Below are positions 24,414 to 32,481 of a stretch of DNA of 64,000 nt, in pieces (position 1 is the stretch's first letter; each line of letters begins with the position of its first letter). The position numbers and the translations under genes were made by a program. The notes below the pieces were generated by a model, which worked only from the letters and a program-made list of their open reading frames with translations, had not been told where the DNA came from and did not search any database. This stretch comes from Amycolatopsis coloradensis (GTDB taxonomy: Bacteria > Actinomycetota > Actinomycetes > Mycobacteriales > Pseudonocardiaceae): positions 1-64,000 of the forward strand of contig NZ_MQUQ01000019.1 in NCBI RefSeq assembly GCF_001953865.1, written 5' to 3'.

Positions 24414-25418
24414 TCAGCCCAGCTCGCGGATACCCGGGACGACCTGTTCGGAGAACGAGCGCAGGAAGCGCTCCTGGTCGTGGCCGGGGCCGTGGAAGAC
24501 GAGGTGGTTGAAGCCCGCCTCGACGTACGGCTTGATCTGCTCGACGGCGTCGGCCGGGTCGGACGTGACGATCCAGCGCTTCGCGACCTGCTCGATCGGC
24601 AGCGCGTCCGCGGCCTTTTCCATCTCGGCCGGGTCCTCGATGCCCGCCTTCTGCTCCGGCGTCAGCGAGAGCGGCGCCCAGAACCGGGTGTTCTCCAGCG
24701 CCTGCGCCGGATCCGGGTCGTAGGACAGCTTGATCTCGATCATCTTGTCGATGTCACCGGTGCTCCGGCCGACCTGCTCCGCGCCTTCCGCGACCGCGGG
24801 CAGCAGCTTCTCGGTGTAGAGGTCCATGCCCTTGCCGCTGGTGCAGATGAAGCCGTCGCCCTGCTTGCCCACGTACTTCGCCATCACCGGGCCACCGGCC
24901 GCGATGTAGATCGGCACGCCACCCTCGGGACGGTCGTACACGGTCGCGTCGGTGGTCTGGTAGTACTCGCCCTCGAACGTGACACGCTCTTCGGACCACA
25001 GTTTGCGCATCAGTGCGATCGCCTCGCGCAGCCGCGCGAACCGTTCCTTGAACGCGGGCCACTCGATGCGGGCGACCGCGACCTCGTTGAGCGCCTCACC
25101 GCTGCCGACACCGAGCAGCACCCGGCCGGGGTACAGGCTGCCGAGGGTGCCGAACGCCTGTGCCACCACGGCCGGGTTGTAGCGGAAGGTCGCCGTCAGC
25201 ACGCTGGTGCCGAGAACGACCCGCTCGGTGCGCTCGCCGACCGCCGCCATCCACGCGAACGAGAACGGCGCGTGCCCGCCTCGGTGGCGCCATGGCTGGA
25301 AATGGTCGCTGACCATCACGCTGTCCAGCCCGACCTGCTCGGCGAGCACGGAGTACTCGACGAGATCGCGCGGGCCGAACTGTTCGGCCGACGCCTTGTA
25401 ACCGATCTTCAGTGCCAT
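24414..25418 (-). CDS. fgd: F420-dependent glucose-6-phosphate dehydrogenase
   Basis: The 334-residue protein matches Fgd in length and motifs: LKIGYKASAEQFGPRDLVEY, VMVSDHFQPWRHRGGHAPFS (with the active-site His), GTSVLTATFRYNPAVVAQAF, GVGSGEALNE and GKQGDGFICTSGKG. Fgd oxidises glucose-6-phosphate and reduces coenzyme F420, supplying F420H2 to LLM and Ddn-type reductases. The ATG gives MALKIGYKAS, as in mycobacterial Fgd. Several LLM-family enzymes in the window could use this cofactor. A strong hairpin follows the stop. Confidence 0.92.
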   Translation of the reverse strand: MALKIGYKASAEQFGPRDLVEYSVLAEQVGLDSVMVSDHFQPWRHRGGHAPFSFAWMAAVGERTERVVLGTSVLTATFRYNPAVVAQAFGTLGSLYPGRVLLGVGSGEALNEVAVARIEWPAFKERFARLREAIALMRKLWSEERVTFEGEYYQTTDATVYDRPEGGVPIYIAAGGPVMAKYVGKQGDGFICTSGKGMDLYTEKLLPAVAEGAEQVGRSTGDIDKMIEIKLSYDPDPAQALENTRFWAPLSLTPEQKAGIEDPAEMEKAADALPIEQVAKRWIVTSDPADAVEQIKPYVEAGFNHLVFHGPGHDQERFLRSFSEQVVPGIRELG

Positions 25419-25784
25419 CCGGGTCACCGCCTGGGCTCTTGGGGTTGTTCCGCTCTTCACCTTGGCACAGAGTCGATCAGGTCCGCCCATGCCTCGACGG
25501 GGTGAAGGATGTCGGGAACACCACGCGGCCGGCGGGAATGCGGCGCACCGCGACCAGAGGACTACTTGCGGAACGTGGAAAGGCCCCGTGCCCACCCTCG
25601 CCTTCCGGGACCGGCACGTGGTGATGAACTGTGCCGTTTGCGCCGTCACCTGTGCATCGTGCTGGGCGGAGTTGTGATCGGGGAGTCGAACCCCACGCTG
25701 CCCGCCACGTGCCAGGAGGTGGGCCGGTGAACCGCCGGCCCTCGGCTTGTGCCCGCTTCCCGGAGGGCTACCTGCTTTCCACGT
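25419..25784. other. 366-base gap with repeat copy and cysteine-rich micro-ORF
   Basis: ACCAGAGGACTACTTGCGG at 25553-25571 is an exact 19-base copy of the loop/arm after the ssg gene. A plus-strand frame at 25624-25677 encodes MNCAVCAVTCASCWAEL, with a CxxC-x3-CxxC pattern but a weak ribosome site. AGGAGGTG at 25713-25720 precedes a GTG at 25728 that opens a frame into the antisense of the next gene; I do not call it. Confidence 0.4.
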
Positions 25785-26261
25785 TCAGTCCAGGAGTTCG
25801 GTCTCCCAGTTGGTGCGCTGGATCTCGACGTCGACCACCCGGATCTCCCCCGCGACCCGGTCCGCGCGGGACCGCAGTTCCGCGACCGGGAGCGCGGAGA
25901 GATACCGGAGTTCCGAACGGAGCTGACGCCCGTAGCCACCGTGGTTGCGGCCCGCCGCGGCGTCGGCGGCCGCGGTGAGGACGCCGTGCCGGAGCCGGAG
26001 GACGTCGCGGCGCGCGATCGCGTCGGTGATCGTGCCTTCCCCGAGCGGGGTCGCGGCGTTGGTCCGGTTGATCCGCTGGATCAACGATTCCAGTTCGCCC
26101 AGGGTGGTTTCGGCGTCGACGAGCAGGGCGGCCGCGTTCTCCGCAGGCTCCTCGCCCTCTTGATGCCGTGCGTTGTCGACGATCCGGGCGCGCAACGCCT
26201 CCACTTTCTTCGTCGCGTCGGCGCGCAGAGCGAGCGCTTCGGCCAGTTTGATCCGGGACAT
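25785..26261 (-). CDS. DIP1984/septicolysin-like family protein
   Basis: The 158-residue, largely helical protein begins MSRIKLAEALALRADATKKV and has LESLIQRINRTNAATPLGEG and RDVLRLRHGVLTAAADAA, the pattern of the DIP1984 (septicolysin-like) family. The function is not established. The frame opens 12 codons earlier, but family members start at MSRIKLAEAL. It is followed at 43 bases upstream by another minus-strand hypothetical gene. Confidence 0.82.
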   Translation of the reverse strand: MSRIKLAEALALRADATKKVEALRARIVDNARHQEGEEPAENAAALLVDAETTLGELESLIQRINRTNAATPLGEGTITDAIARRDVLRLRHGVLTAAADAAAGRNHGGYGRQLRSELRYLSALPVAELRSRADRVAGEIRVVDVEIQRTNWETELLD

Positions 26262-26304
26262 GACGAGGAGTATCGCGAAGATCGACGGCCGAAGCACCTG
26301 GTTT

Positions 26305-26832
26305 TCAGCCAGCCAGGGAATGCTTCCGGTAGTCCGCGCCGGGCTCCGTGTACTCGAGCCCGTTCTCGTCCATGGCGTTGAAAACGGTGAACCGCCCGTT
26401 CGGGAACACGAAGCCGAGTGCCACCATCATCCCGGCCACGCCCTTGTGCAGGGATTCGAGCAGTTCGACGTCCTGGAGCACCTGACCCTCCAAAGCGGAC
26501 AGTTCGGGGTGGATGTCCTGCCGCCACCGGAGCGGGCTCGGTCCGGCCGGGTCGCCCCAGTCCCATTCGGAGGTGCCGTACGGGTCGATCGTGTTCCAGG
26601 TCAGCGAAAGCTCGTCGAACTTCCAGTGGGTGATCTCCAGCCGTTCGTCACCGAAGTCCACCACGACCGGCGCGTCCTGGAGCCATTCGCCGTATTCGAC
26701 GAACCAGGTGAGGTGCACGCACTGGAGCCGCTTGCCCACCAGCGCGCGCAACCGGTCCCCGTGTGCCCTCCGGATCGTCTCGAATCCGGAGAGCCATACA
26801 GGTTCATAACCCTCGATGTCGAAGAAAGCCAC
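26305..26832 (-). CDS. Hypothetical protein, 175 residues
   Basis: The chain begins VAFFDIEGYEPVWLSGFETI (GTG) and is rich in aromatic residues and acidic pairs (LTWFVEYGEWLQDAPVVVDF, DPYGTSEWDWGDPAG). I recognise no family. The last third contains GMMVALGFVFPNGRFTVFNA, which suggests a beta-rich globular protein. An upstream frame extension would run through an intergenic palindrome, so the internal GTG is preferred. Confidence 0.7.
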   Translation of the reverse strand: MAFFDIEGYEPVWLSGFETIRRAHGDRLRALVGKRLQCVHLTWFVEYGEWLQDAPVVVDFGDERLEITHWKFDELSLTWNTIDPYGTSEWDWGDPAGPSPLRWRQDIHPELSALEGQVLQDVELLESLHKGVAGMMVALGFVFPNGRFTVFNAMDENGLEYTEPGADYRKHSLAG

Positions 26833-26873
26833 CCGGCGAGTATGCCGGTTCCATCGAGGGGGTGAAGGTGTCC

Positions 26874-26918
26874 CGAAAGCCACTTTCGCGACGTCTGATG
26901 TCTCGAAAGTGGCTTTCG
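26874..26918. repeat. Paired quasi-palindromes CGAAAG-CCA-CTTTCG
   Basis: CGAAAGCCACTTTCG (26874) and its exact reverse complement (26904) are each quasi-palindromic and each is followed by CGACGT. They can therefore pair as one long hairpin or as two short ones. They lie between two divergent genes, unlike most other hairpins here. Confidence 0.7.
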
Positions 26919-27012
26919 CGACGTGAGTACGGGCCCAGCCTGTGAGCGCCATACAGCCGGATCACCGTCAACGTCAGCACCTCGGGTTCAGCGGGTTGTA
27001 CCCTCCGGGTCC

Positions 27013-27624
27013 ATGGCCGCTTCCCGTCCTCCGCGCACCCGTCCGAGCCGGGCCGAAACCCGGCGGCGGGTGCTCGACGCGGCGACCGCCGTGTTCGCCC
27101 GTCAAGGCATCGCGGGGACCTCGCTCAACGACATCGCGGCCGAAGCCGGGCTCACCAAAGGCGCCGTCTACTCGAATTTCGACGGCCGCGACGATCTGGT
27201 GCTGACGATCATGGAAGAGCACGTCGTCGACCGGATGGGCGCCGCCACCGCGGTCTTCGACGAGATCGCCGACCTGGAGGAGGCGACGGCCGAGGCGGGC
27301 GCCCGGTTGCTGAGCGGAATCGGCACCGACGCCACCTGGCATCGGCTGCTGCTGGAGTACTGGGGCCTGGCGATGCGGGATCCGGCGATCCACGCGGGTT
27401 TCGCGGAACGCCGCGCCCGGCTGCGGGAGGCCATCACCCGCGCGATCCGCAAGGCCGCCGGGGCGCGTTCGGTGGAACTGCCGCTCCCGGCCGAACAACT
27501 CGCGGTGGTGATCCTCGCGCTGTCGAACGGTCTCGCCGTCGAACGCGGGGTGGACGCCGACGCGGTCCCCGAAACGCTCTTCACCGACGTCCTGCGGCTC
27601 CTGATCACGCCGCGCCCCGCCTGA
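27013..27624 (+). CDS. TetR family transcriptional regulator
   Basis: The 203-residue protein has HTH sequence ETRRRVLDAATAVFARQGIA and LTKGAVYSNFDGRDDLVLTI. The C-terminal domain (TDATWHRLLLEYWGLAMRDP) is of the common TetR_C_39-like type. Neighbours are a VOC protein downstream on the same strand and a hypothetical gene divergent from it, so the target is not obvious. Confidence 0.87.
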   Translation: MAASRPPRTRPSRAETRRRVLDAATAVFARQGIAGTSLNDIAAEAGLTKGAVYSNFDGRDDLVLTIMEEHVVDRMGAATAVFDEIADLEEATAEAGARLLSGIGTDATWHRLLLEYWGLAMRDPAIHAGFAERRARLREAITRAIRKAAGARSVELPLPAEQLAVVILALSNGLAVERGVDADAVPETLFTDVLRLLITPRPA

Positions 27625-27660
27625 TCGGCGAAACCCGACCTTCCGTGGCACCGTGGGGAG

Positions 27661-28020
27661 ATGCGAACCCGGATGCTCGCCGTCACCGTCGACTGCCGTG
27701 AAGCCGAGGCGCTGGCCGCGTTCTGGAAGGAAGCGCTCGGCTATCCCGAAACCGAGCGGTGGACGGACGGTCACGGAGTGACCTATGTGGAACTGAAGAG
27801 CCCGGACGTCCCGAGTCTGCTCTTCCAGCCGGTGCCCGAGGCGAAATCCGGCAAGAACCGGCTGCACCTCGACATCGCCCCCACCGAACTCGAGCAACGC
27901 GAAGAAGTCGCCAGGCTCGTGTCACTCGGCGCCAAGATCGTCGACGACCCCGATGGCGATCCCTGGGTGGTCATGACCGATCCGGAAGACAACGTGTTCT
28001 GTGTGCTGCCCCGGCGCTGA
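27661..28020 (+). CDS. VOC (glyoxalase/bleomycin-resistance fold) protein
   Basis: The 119-residue protein has two beta-alpha-beta-beta-beta modules with a Glu/His metal set partly visible (AFWKEALGYPETERWTDGHG, KNRLHLDIAP, WVVMTDPEDNVFCVLP). This is the Glyoxalase_6-like branch. It might detoxify or modify a small molecule; no substrate can be assigned. It starts 36 bases after the TetR gene and could be co-transcribed. Confidence 0.87.
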   Translation: MRTRMLAVTVDCREAEALAAFWKEALGYPETERWTDGHGVTYVELKSPDVPSLLFQPVPEAKSGKNRLHLDIAPTELEQREEVARLVSLGAKIVDDPDGDPWVVMTDPEDNVFCVLPRR

Positions 28021-28040
28021 AGCCCTGGTCCGGAACGGAC

Positions 28041-28241
28041 TCAGGCGGCCTCCTCCTCGGTCCGGGCCGCGGGCCGCGAGTGCAGCCCGAGCATCTCCAG
28101 GAGCATCCGGCAGTCCGTCGCGTCGCGGGCGTTCGCGACCACGGCCTCCGTGGCCTTGCGCAGCACCGCCGCGCGCACGGCCGTCGCCCCGCCGTCGGCC
28201 AGTTCCGCGGCCGGGCGCAATTTCTCGTACGGGTTCCCCAT
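28041..28241 (-). CDS. Small conserved-looking protein, 66 residues
   Basis: The protein is helical and Ala-rich (YEKLRPAAELADGGATAVRA, LRKATEAVVANARDATDCRM) and ends in acidic residues. GGAGGTG lies six bases before the ATG, which is strong support. I do not recognise the family. It is convergent with the VOC gene and divergent from the GNAT gene. Confidence 0.65.
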   Translation of the reverse strand: MGNPYEKLRPAAELADGGATAVRAAVLRKATEAVVANARDATDCRMLLEMLGLHSRPAARTEEEAA

Positions 28242-28377
28242 GACCCACCTCCGTCTTCCCTGTCGTTGATACCCGATCCAGGCTGGGAAGACCCCCTGTC
28301 TTCGTGCGGTCCGGGTGGTTTTCTCCCTAGAATGGCACCATTCGCACTAACGGACGGAGCGAAAACTGACCACCGAG

Positions 28378-28872
28378 TTGCGCGGGGAGATCGTGATTCT
28401 GACCCCGGTCACCGAAGCCCACGTCCCGGAACTGCGGCGGATCCGCGGCACGGCCGAGGTCGGCGCGCGCTGGGGTTCGGTCGAGGACTCCCCCGCCTGG
28501 CCGTTCGACGACCCGACGACGGCCTGCTTCACCGTCCTGGAGGACGGCGTCGTGCGGGGCTTCGTCCAGCACGGCGAGGAAGAGGACCCGATGTACCGGC
28601 ACGCGTCGATCGACCTCTTCCTCGATCCGGCGGCGCACGGCCGGGGGCTGGGCACGGACACCGTCCGCACGCTGGCCCGCCATCTGGTGCACGATCGCGG
28701 GCATCACCGGCTGGTGATCGATCCCGCCGTGGACAACGACGCCGCGATCCGCTGCTACAAGGCCGTCGGTTTCCGCGAGGTCGGGGTGATGCGCCGCTAC
28801 GAGCGCGACACCGTCGGCGACGGCTGGCACGACGGGCTGCTGATGGACTTGCTGGCCGAAGACCTCACGTAG
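28378..28872 (+). CDS. GNAT family N-acetyltransferase
   Basis: The 164-residue protein has EIVILTPVTEAHVPELRRIR at the N-terminus, FLDPAAHGRGLGTDTVRTLA (R/QxxGxG acetyl-CoA loop) and DNDAAIRCYKAVGFREVGVM near the C-terminus, the AAC(6')-like layout. The TTG at 28378 is the first standard start. However, GGAG lies six bases before a CTG at 28366, which would give LTTELRGEIV, so initiation at CTG is possible. Its 3' end overlaps the convergent EamA gene by 76 bases. Confidence 0.85.
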   Translation: MRGEIVILTPVTEAHVPELRRIRGTAEVGARWGSVEDSPAWPFDDPTTACFTVLEDGVVRGFVQHGEEEDPMYRHASIDLFLDPAAHGRGLGTDTVRTLARHLVHDRGHHRLVIDPAVDNDAAIRCYKAVGFREVGVMRRYERDTVGDGWHDGLLMDLLAEDLT

Positions 28873-29732
28873 CGCGTCAGCGCGACTCCGATCAGCACCA
28901 CCGCCATCCCGGCGAACACCCGCGGGCCGAGTTCCTCGTCGAGCACGAGCGCGCCCAGCGCGACCGAAACGACCGGGAGCAGGTAGCCGACGGTCGCCGC
29001 GGAGGTCGCGCCTTCGTCCTCGATGAGCCGGTAGTTGAGGTAGAACGTGAGGCCGGTGCCGAAGATCCCGAGGACGACGACGGCGACCAGCGCCGTCACG
29101 TTCAGCGGTCCGGTCGGGGTCGCGTCGAACGGCAGCGCGAACGCGCTCAGCACGGTGGCGGTCAGCAACTGTGCGGCGGAGATCGCGATCGGCCCGCCCT
29201 GACCGACGAGTTTCTTCCCCATGTAAGCGAAAGCGATGGCATAGCTGACGCCGGCGCCGAGCAGGGCCAGTGTCCCCCAGCCGAGCAGTCCGCTCTTCTG
29301 CCACGGCGCGAAGATCAGCAGGATGCCGGCGAAACCGAGGATCAGCCCGCCGACCCGGATCGCGGTGATCCGTCGTTCGCTGCCGATCCCGATGCCGATC
29401 AGCAACGACCACAACGGGGTCGTCGCGTTCATCACCCCGGCGATACCGGAATCCACGGTGAGTTCGCCGATGCCGAACAACGCGAACGGCAGGGCGTTGC
29501 AGAAGAAGGCGGCGACGAGGAGCCTGCCCCAGATCCGGCGCTCACGCGGAAGGCGTTGCCCGGCCCAGCGGCTCAGCACGAGAAGGACGGCCGCGCCGAG
29601 GGCGCAGCGGACGACGGTGACCTGGATGGGCGAGAGTCCGGTCAACGCGAGTTTGATCCACAGGAACCCCGATCCCCACGCCGACGCGAGAACGCCCATC
29701 CGGACCAAGGTTCCTGGCGCGCCGATGCTCAC
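28797..29732 (-). CDS. EamA/DMT superfamily transporter
   Basis: The 311-residue protein has ten hydrophobic segments in two EamA repeats, for example VLASAWGSGFLWIKLALTGL, LPFALFGIGELTVDSGIAGV and PVVSVALGALVLDEELGPRV. EamA permeases export amino acids, nucleosides or other metabolites. The GTG start follows AAAGGAAC. The last ~20 codons are antisense to the GNAT gene. Substrate unknown. Confidence 0.87.
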   Translation of the reverse strand: MSIGAPGTLVRMGVLASAWGSGFLWIKLALTGLSPIQVTVVRCALGAAVLLVLSRWAGQRLPRERRIWGRLLVAAFFCNALPFALFGIGELTVDSGIAGVMNATTPLWSLLIGIGIGSERRITAIRVGGLILGFAGILLIFAPWQKSGLLGWGTLALLGAGVSYAIAFAYMGKKLVGQGGPIAISAAQLLTATVLSAFALPFDATPTGPLNVTALVAVVVLGIFGTGLTFYLNYRLIEDEGATSAATVGYLLPVVSVALGALVLDEELGPRVFAGMAVVLIGVALTRYVRSSASKSISSPSCQPSPTVSRS

Positions 29733-30177
29733 TTCGTTCCTTTCGCCGGGCCGCTCGATACCTCTCCAAGCTGCCTCGGACGACTCATCAGGACAAGTGA
29801 AAAGATCTACACCGACGTTAAGCGGTCCTACATATTCCGGAAGGTCACGGTCGTGGCCGCCGGAAAGGCGACCACGACCGGTTTCCGAGGAGATCACTAC
29901 TCGCCCGGTTGTTCGCAAGGCGGAACAGGGCCTGCTCACATTTCGCGGTCGCGCATGATCCACCTCCCTTTCTACTGGCGCACCGGTGGGGAACGGGCGC
30001 GTTCTCGCACAGTTTGGGGGCTGTCTTCGCACCTCCGCACACCCGGTGGCCGTGTTGTGACCCATGTGATGGGAAGGTTGTCGCACGCCGAGCCGTTCCG
30101 CCCGGCGGCGAATCGGCGGATGGCCCTGCCGGCCGGCGCGCCGTTGTGGCACGATCTGCCGCGGAGCAGGGAGAAAG
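29733..30177. other. 445-base gap with a micro-ORF
   Basis: This divergent region between EamA and the XRE-NB-ARC gene has an AT-richer stretch (29800-29840) and the minus-strand micro-ORF MRDREM with a GGGAGGTG site (separate entry). I see no full-sized gene. Confidence 0.5.
29936..29956 (-). CDS. Micro-ORF MRDREM with strong ribosome site
   Basis: ATG-CGC-GAC-CGC-GAA-ATG-TGA is preceded by GGGAGGTG four bases upstream (29961-29968). The ribosome site and the ATG-CRN-GAC beginning match the two micro-ORFs at 45256 and 45323. No known family; translation is inferred from the ribosome site only. Confidence 0.35.
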   Translation of the reverse strand: MRDREM

Positions 30178-32481
30178 GTGCTTCTGGTGACCGAGAATTC
30201 CGGCTCGGCCAGATCCGGGGATACCGGGAGAGCACGGGCGGAACCCAGACCGGTTTCGACGGCCGCGGGTGCTTTCGGACGCGCGCTGCGCCAACGGCGA
30301 CAGGCCAAAGGACTGGCTCTGCGCGATCTCCAGAAACTCGCCTATGTCGACAAAAGTCTCATCAGCCGGGTCGAACGCGGCCTCACCCCGCCGAGTGCGG
30401 AATTCGCCGAATCCTGCGATCGTGCGCTGGAGGCGGGCGGGACGCTGATCGTCCTCGCCGAAGCCGCCCGCGCGGAACCGTATGTTCATCTTCCGCCGCC
30501 GCCGAGCCATTTCGTCGGCAGGGAAGCGGACTTCGCCCTACTCGACACGCTGCTCGACGAAAAAGTGCCCTCCGGACCGGCCAAAGTGGTCTTCGTGGCC
30601 GGGCCGCCCGGGGTCGGCAAGACCGCGCTCGTGCTGAAATGGGCGAACCGGCGGCAGGAGGAGTTCGACGGCGTCCTCTGGTCGGATCTGCGTGGCTACG
30701 CGGCGGGCTCCCCCGCGCAGCCCGCCGACATCCTCGACGATCTCCTCCGCTGCGTCGGTGTCCGTCCCGACCGCATCCCCGCCGAGGAGCACATGCGGCT
30801 CGCGCTCCTGCGCGGCCTGCTGCGCGGGCAGCACACCCTCGTCGTGCTGGACAACGCCCTCGACTCGCATCAGGTCCGGCCGGTGCTGCCCGGCACCCCC
30901 GGCACCACCGTGCTGATCACCAGCAGGCGACGACTCTCGGGTCTGGTCGTCGGCAGCGGCGCGGTTCAGGTTTCCTTGGACCCGCTGGAAGATTTCGAAG
31001 CGACCCGGCTCATGGCCGACCTCATCGGCGACGAACGCGCGGCGAGCGATCCCGAAGGCGTCGGCAGGCTCGTCCGGCTGTGCGCGGCACTGCCGCTGGC
31101 GGTGAACATCGCCGCCGAACGGGTCGCCACGCATCCGCATCAGAGTGTCGGCGACCTCGCCCGCGAACTCGTCGCCGAGGGGCGGCGGCTGGAACTGCTC
31201 GCGGTCGACGACGACGCCGTCGGGGTCCGGGCCGCCTTCAGCTGGTCCTACCGCGCGCTCGAGGCCGACACCGCCCGCATGTTCCGGCTGCTCGGCCTCC
31301 ACCCCGGCCCGCGATTCACCGCGGACGCGGCGGCCGCGCTCGCCGGGTTGCCGGGGCACGACGCGCGACGGCTCGTGGACAAACTCGTGCAGGCGCATCT
31401 CGTCCAGCAGGTCGGCGCCCAGTACTACCGGTTCCACGACCTGCTCCGCGTCTACGCCGCCGAAGAGGCCGCTTCCGAGCAATGGCGGGAAGAGCGGCAG
31501 GCGGCGGTTTCGCGACTGACCCACTGGTACCTCTACGCGGCCAACGCGGCGAGCTGGACGCTGACGCCCGCCCGGGACCACCACGTCGATCTCGGCCCCG
31601 CTCCCGAAGGTGTCGAGCCGATCCGGTTCGGCACCTTCGACGAGGCCTACATCTGGTGCGCGTCGGAGATGCCGAGCATCACCGGCATCGCGCGGCTGGC
31701 GCTGGATCACGGGCTGTACGAGATCGGCTGGCGGCTGCCGGTGGAGATGTTCGACTACCACCTGCTCGGCAGGCCGTGGCAGACCTGGATCTCCAGCCAC
31801 GACGTGGCGATCGAGTCCGCGAAGGCGGGCGGCGACCTCGGCGGGCTGGCGTGGTCGGCGATCAACCTCGCCGAGGCGCACCGGCGGCGCGGTGACCTCG
31901 ACCGCGCGCACGAGCTGTACAGCCAGGCCGTCGACATCTCCGGCGAGATCGGCGAGAACCCGAGCCTCGGCTGGGCGCTGGTCGGGCTCGGCAACATCGC
32001 GCACGAACGGGAGGACTACGCCGAAGCCGTGCGGCTGATCGAACAGAGCGTGGCGGTGAACGCCCGGATCGGTTACCAGCTCGGTGAAGCGACCGCACGG
32101 GTCCACCTCGGCCGCGCCTACCGCGACCTCGGTGAACGAGACCTCGCCCTCGACCACGGGCTTCGCGCCTTCGACGCCTACGCCAAGGACGCCGACCAGC
32201 ACGGCATGGGCTTCGCGCTGGTGCCGCTCGCCAGGACCTGCCGCCGCTTCGGCGATCCGGAGCAGGCGCTCGGGTACTGCGAGCAGGCGCTGACCGCCTA
32301 CCGGAACTGTGGCGACGTCTGGGGCCAGGCCGACGCGCTCGACGAACGGGGCTGCGCGCTGGCCGCGCAGGACCGCACCGAAGAGGCGCTGGCGGTCTGG
32401 CGCGACGCGCTCCAGCTCGTCATGGACCTCGACGACCGGAAGGCGAGCGTGCTGCGGGGCCGTCTCGAAGGCGCCGTCTAG
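30178..32481 (+). CDS. XRE-HTH, NB-ARC ATPase, TPR regulator (STAND type)
   Basis: The 767-residue protein has three parts. An XRE HTH spans residues 33-85 (FGRALRQRRQAKGLALRDLQ, DKSLISRVERGL). A STAND/NB-ARC ATPase spans about 110-400 with P-loop GPPGVGKTAL, Walker B TLVVLDNALD and sensor TVLITSRRRL. TPRs follow from about 510 (WSAINLAEAHRRRGDLDRAH, LGNIAHEREDYAEAVRLIEQ). Such proteins act as ligand- and ATP-gated transcription switches. GTG at 30178 or GTG at 30187 (six bases after AAGGTG) may be the true start. It ends inside a 23-bp inverted repeat shared with the convergent P450 gene. Confidence 0.87.
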   Translation: MLLVTENSGSARSGDTGRARAEPRPVSTAAGAFGRALRQRRQAKGLALRDLQKLAYVDKSLISRVERGLTPPSAEFAESCDRALEAGGTLIVLAEAARAEPYVHLPPPPSHFVGREADFALLDTLLDEKVPSGPAKVVFVAGPPGVGKTALVLKWANRRQEEFDGVLWSDLRGYAAGSPAQPADILDDLLRCVGVRPDRIPAEEHMRLALLRGLLRGQHTLVVLDNALDSHQVRPVLPGTPGTTVLITSRRRLSGLVVGSGAVQVSLDPLEDFEATRLMADLIGDERAASDPEGVGRLVRLCAALPLAVNIAAERVATHPHQSVGDLARELVAEGRRLELLAVDDDAVGVRAAFSWSYRALEADTARMFRLLGLHPGPRFTADAAAALAGLPGHDARRLVDKLVQAHLVQQVGAQYYRFHDLLRVYAAEEAASEQWREERQAAVSRLTHWYLYAANAASWTLTPARDHHVDLGPAPEGVEPIRFGTFDEAYIWCASEMPSITGIARLALDHGLYEIGWRLPVEMFDYHLLGRPWQTWISSHDVAIESAKAGGDLGGLAWSAINLAEAHRRRGDLDRAHELYSQAVDISGEIGENPSLGWALVGLGNIAHEREDYAEAVRLIEQSVAVNARIGYQLGEATARVHLGRAYRDLGERDLALDHGLRAFDAYAKDADQHGMGFALVPLARTCRRFGDPEQALGYCEQALTAYRNCGDVWGQADALDERGCALAAQDRTEEALAVWRDALQLVMDLDDRKASVLRGRLEGAV

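Noticed and set aside
25680..25694. tRNA T-arm-like sequence on the minus strand (GGGGTTCGACTCCCC)
   Set aside because: No matching acceptor stem, anticodon arm or CCA lies at the right distance, so it is at best a fragment and may be chance.
27759..31895. Long plus-strand open frame of about 1380 codons
   Set aside because: It runs through VOC, GNAT, EamA and NB-ARC genes in other frames, is Arg-rich and matches no family; it is a GC-bias shadow.
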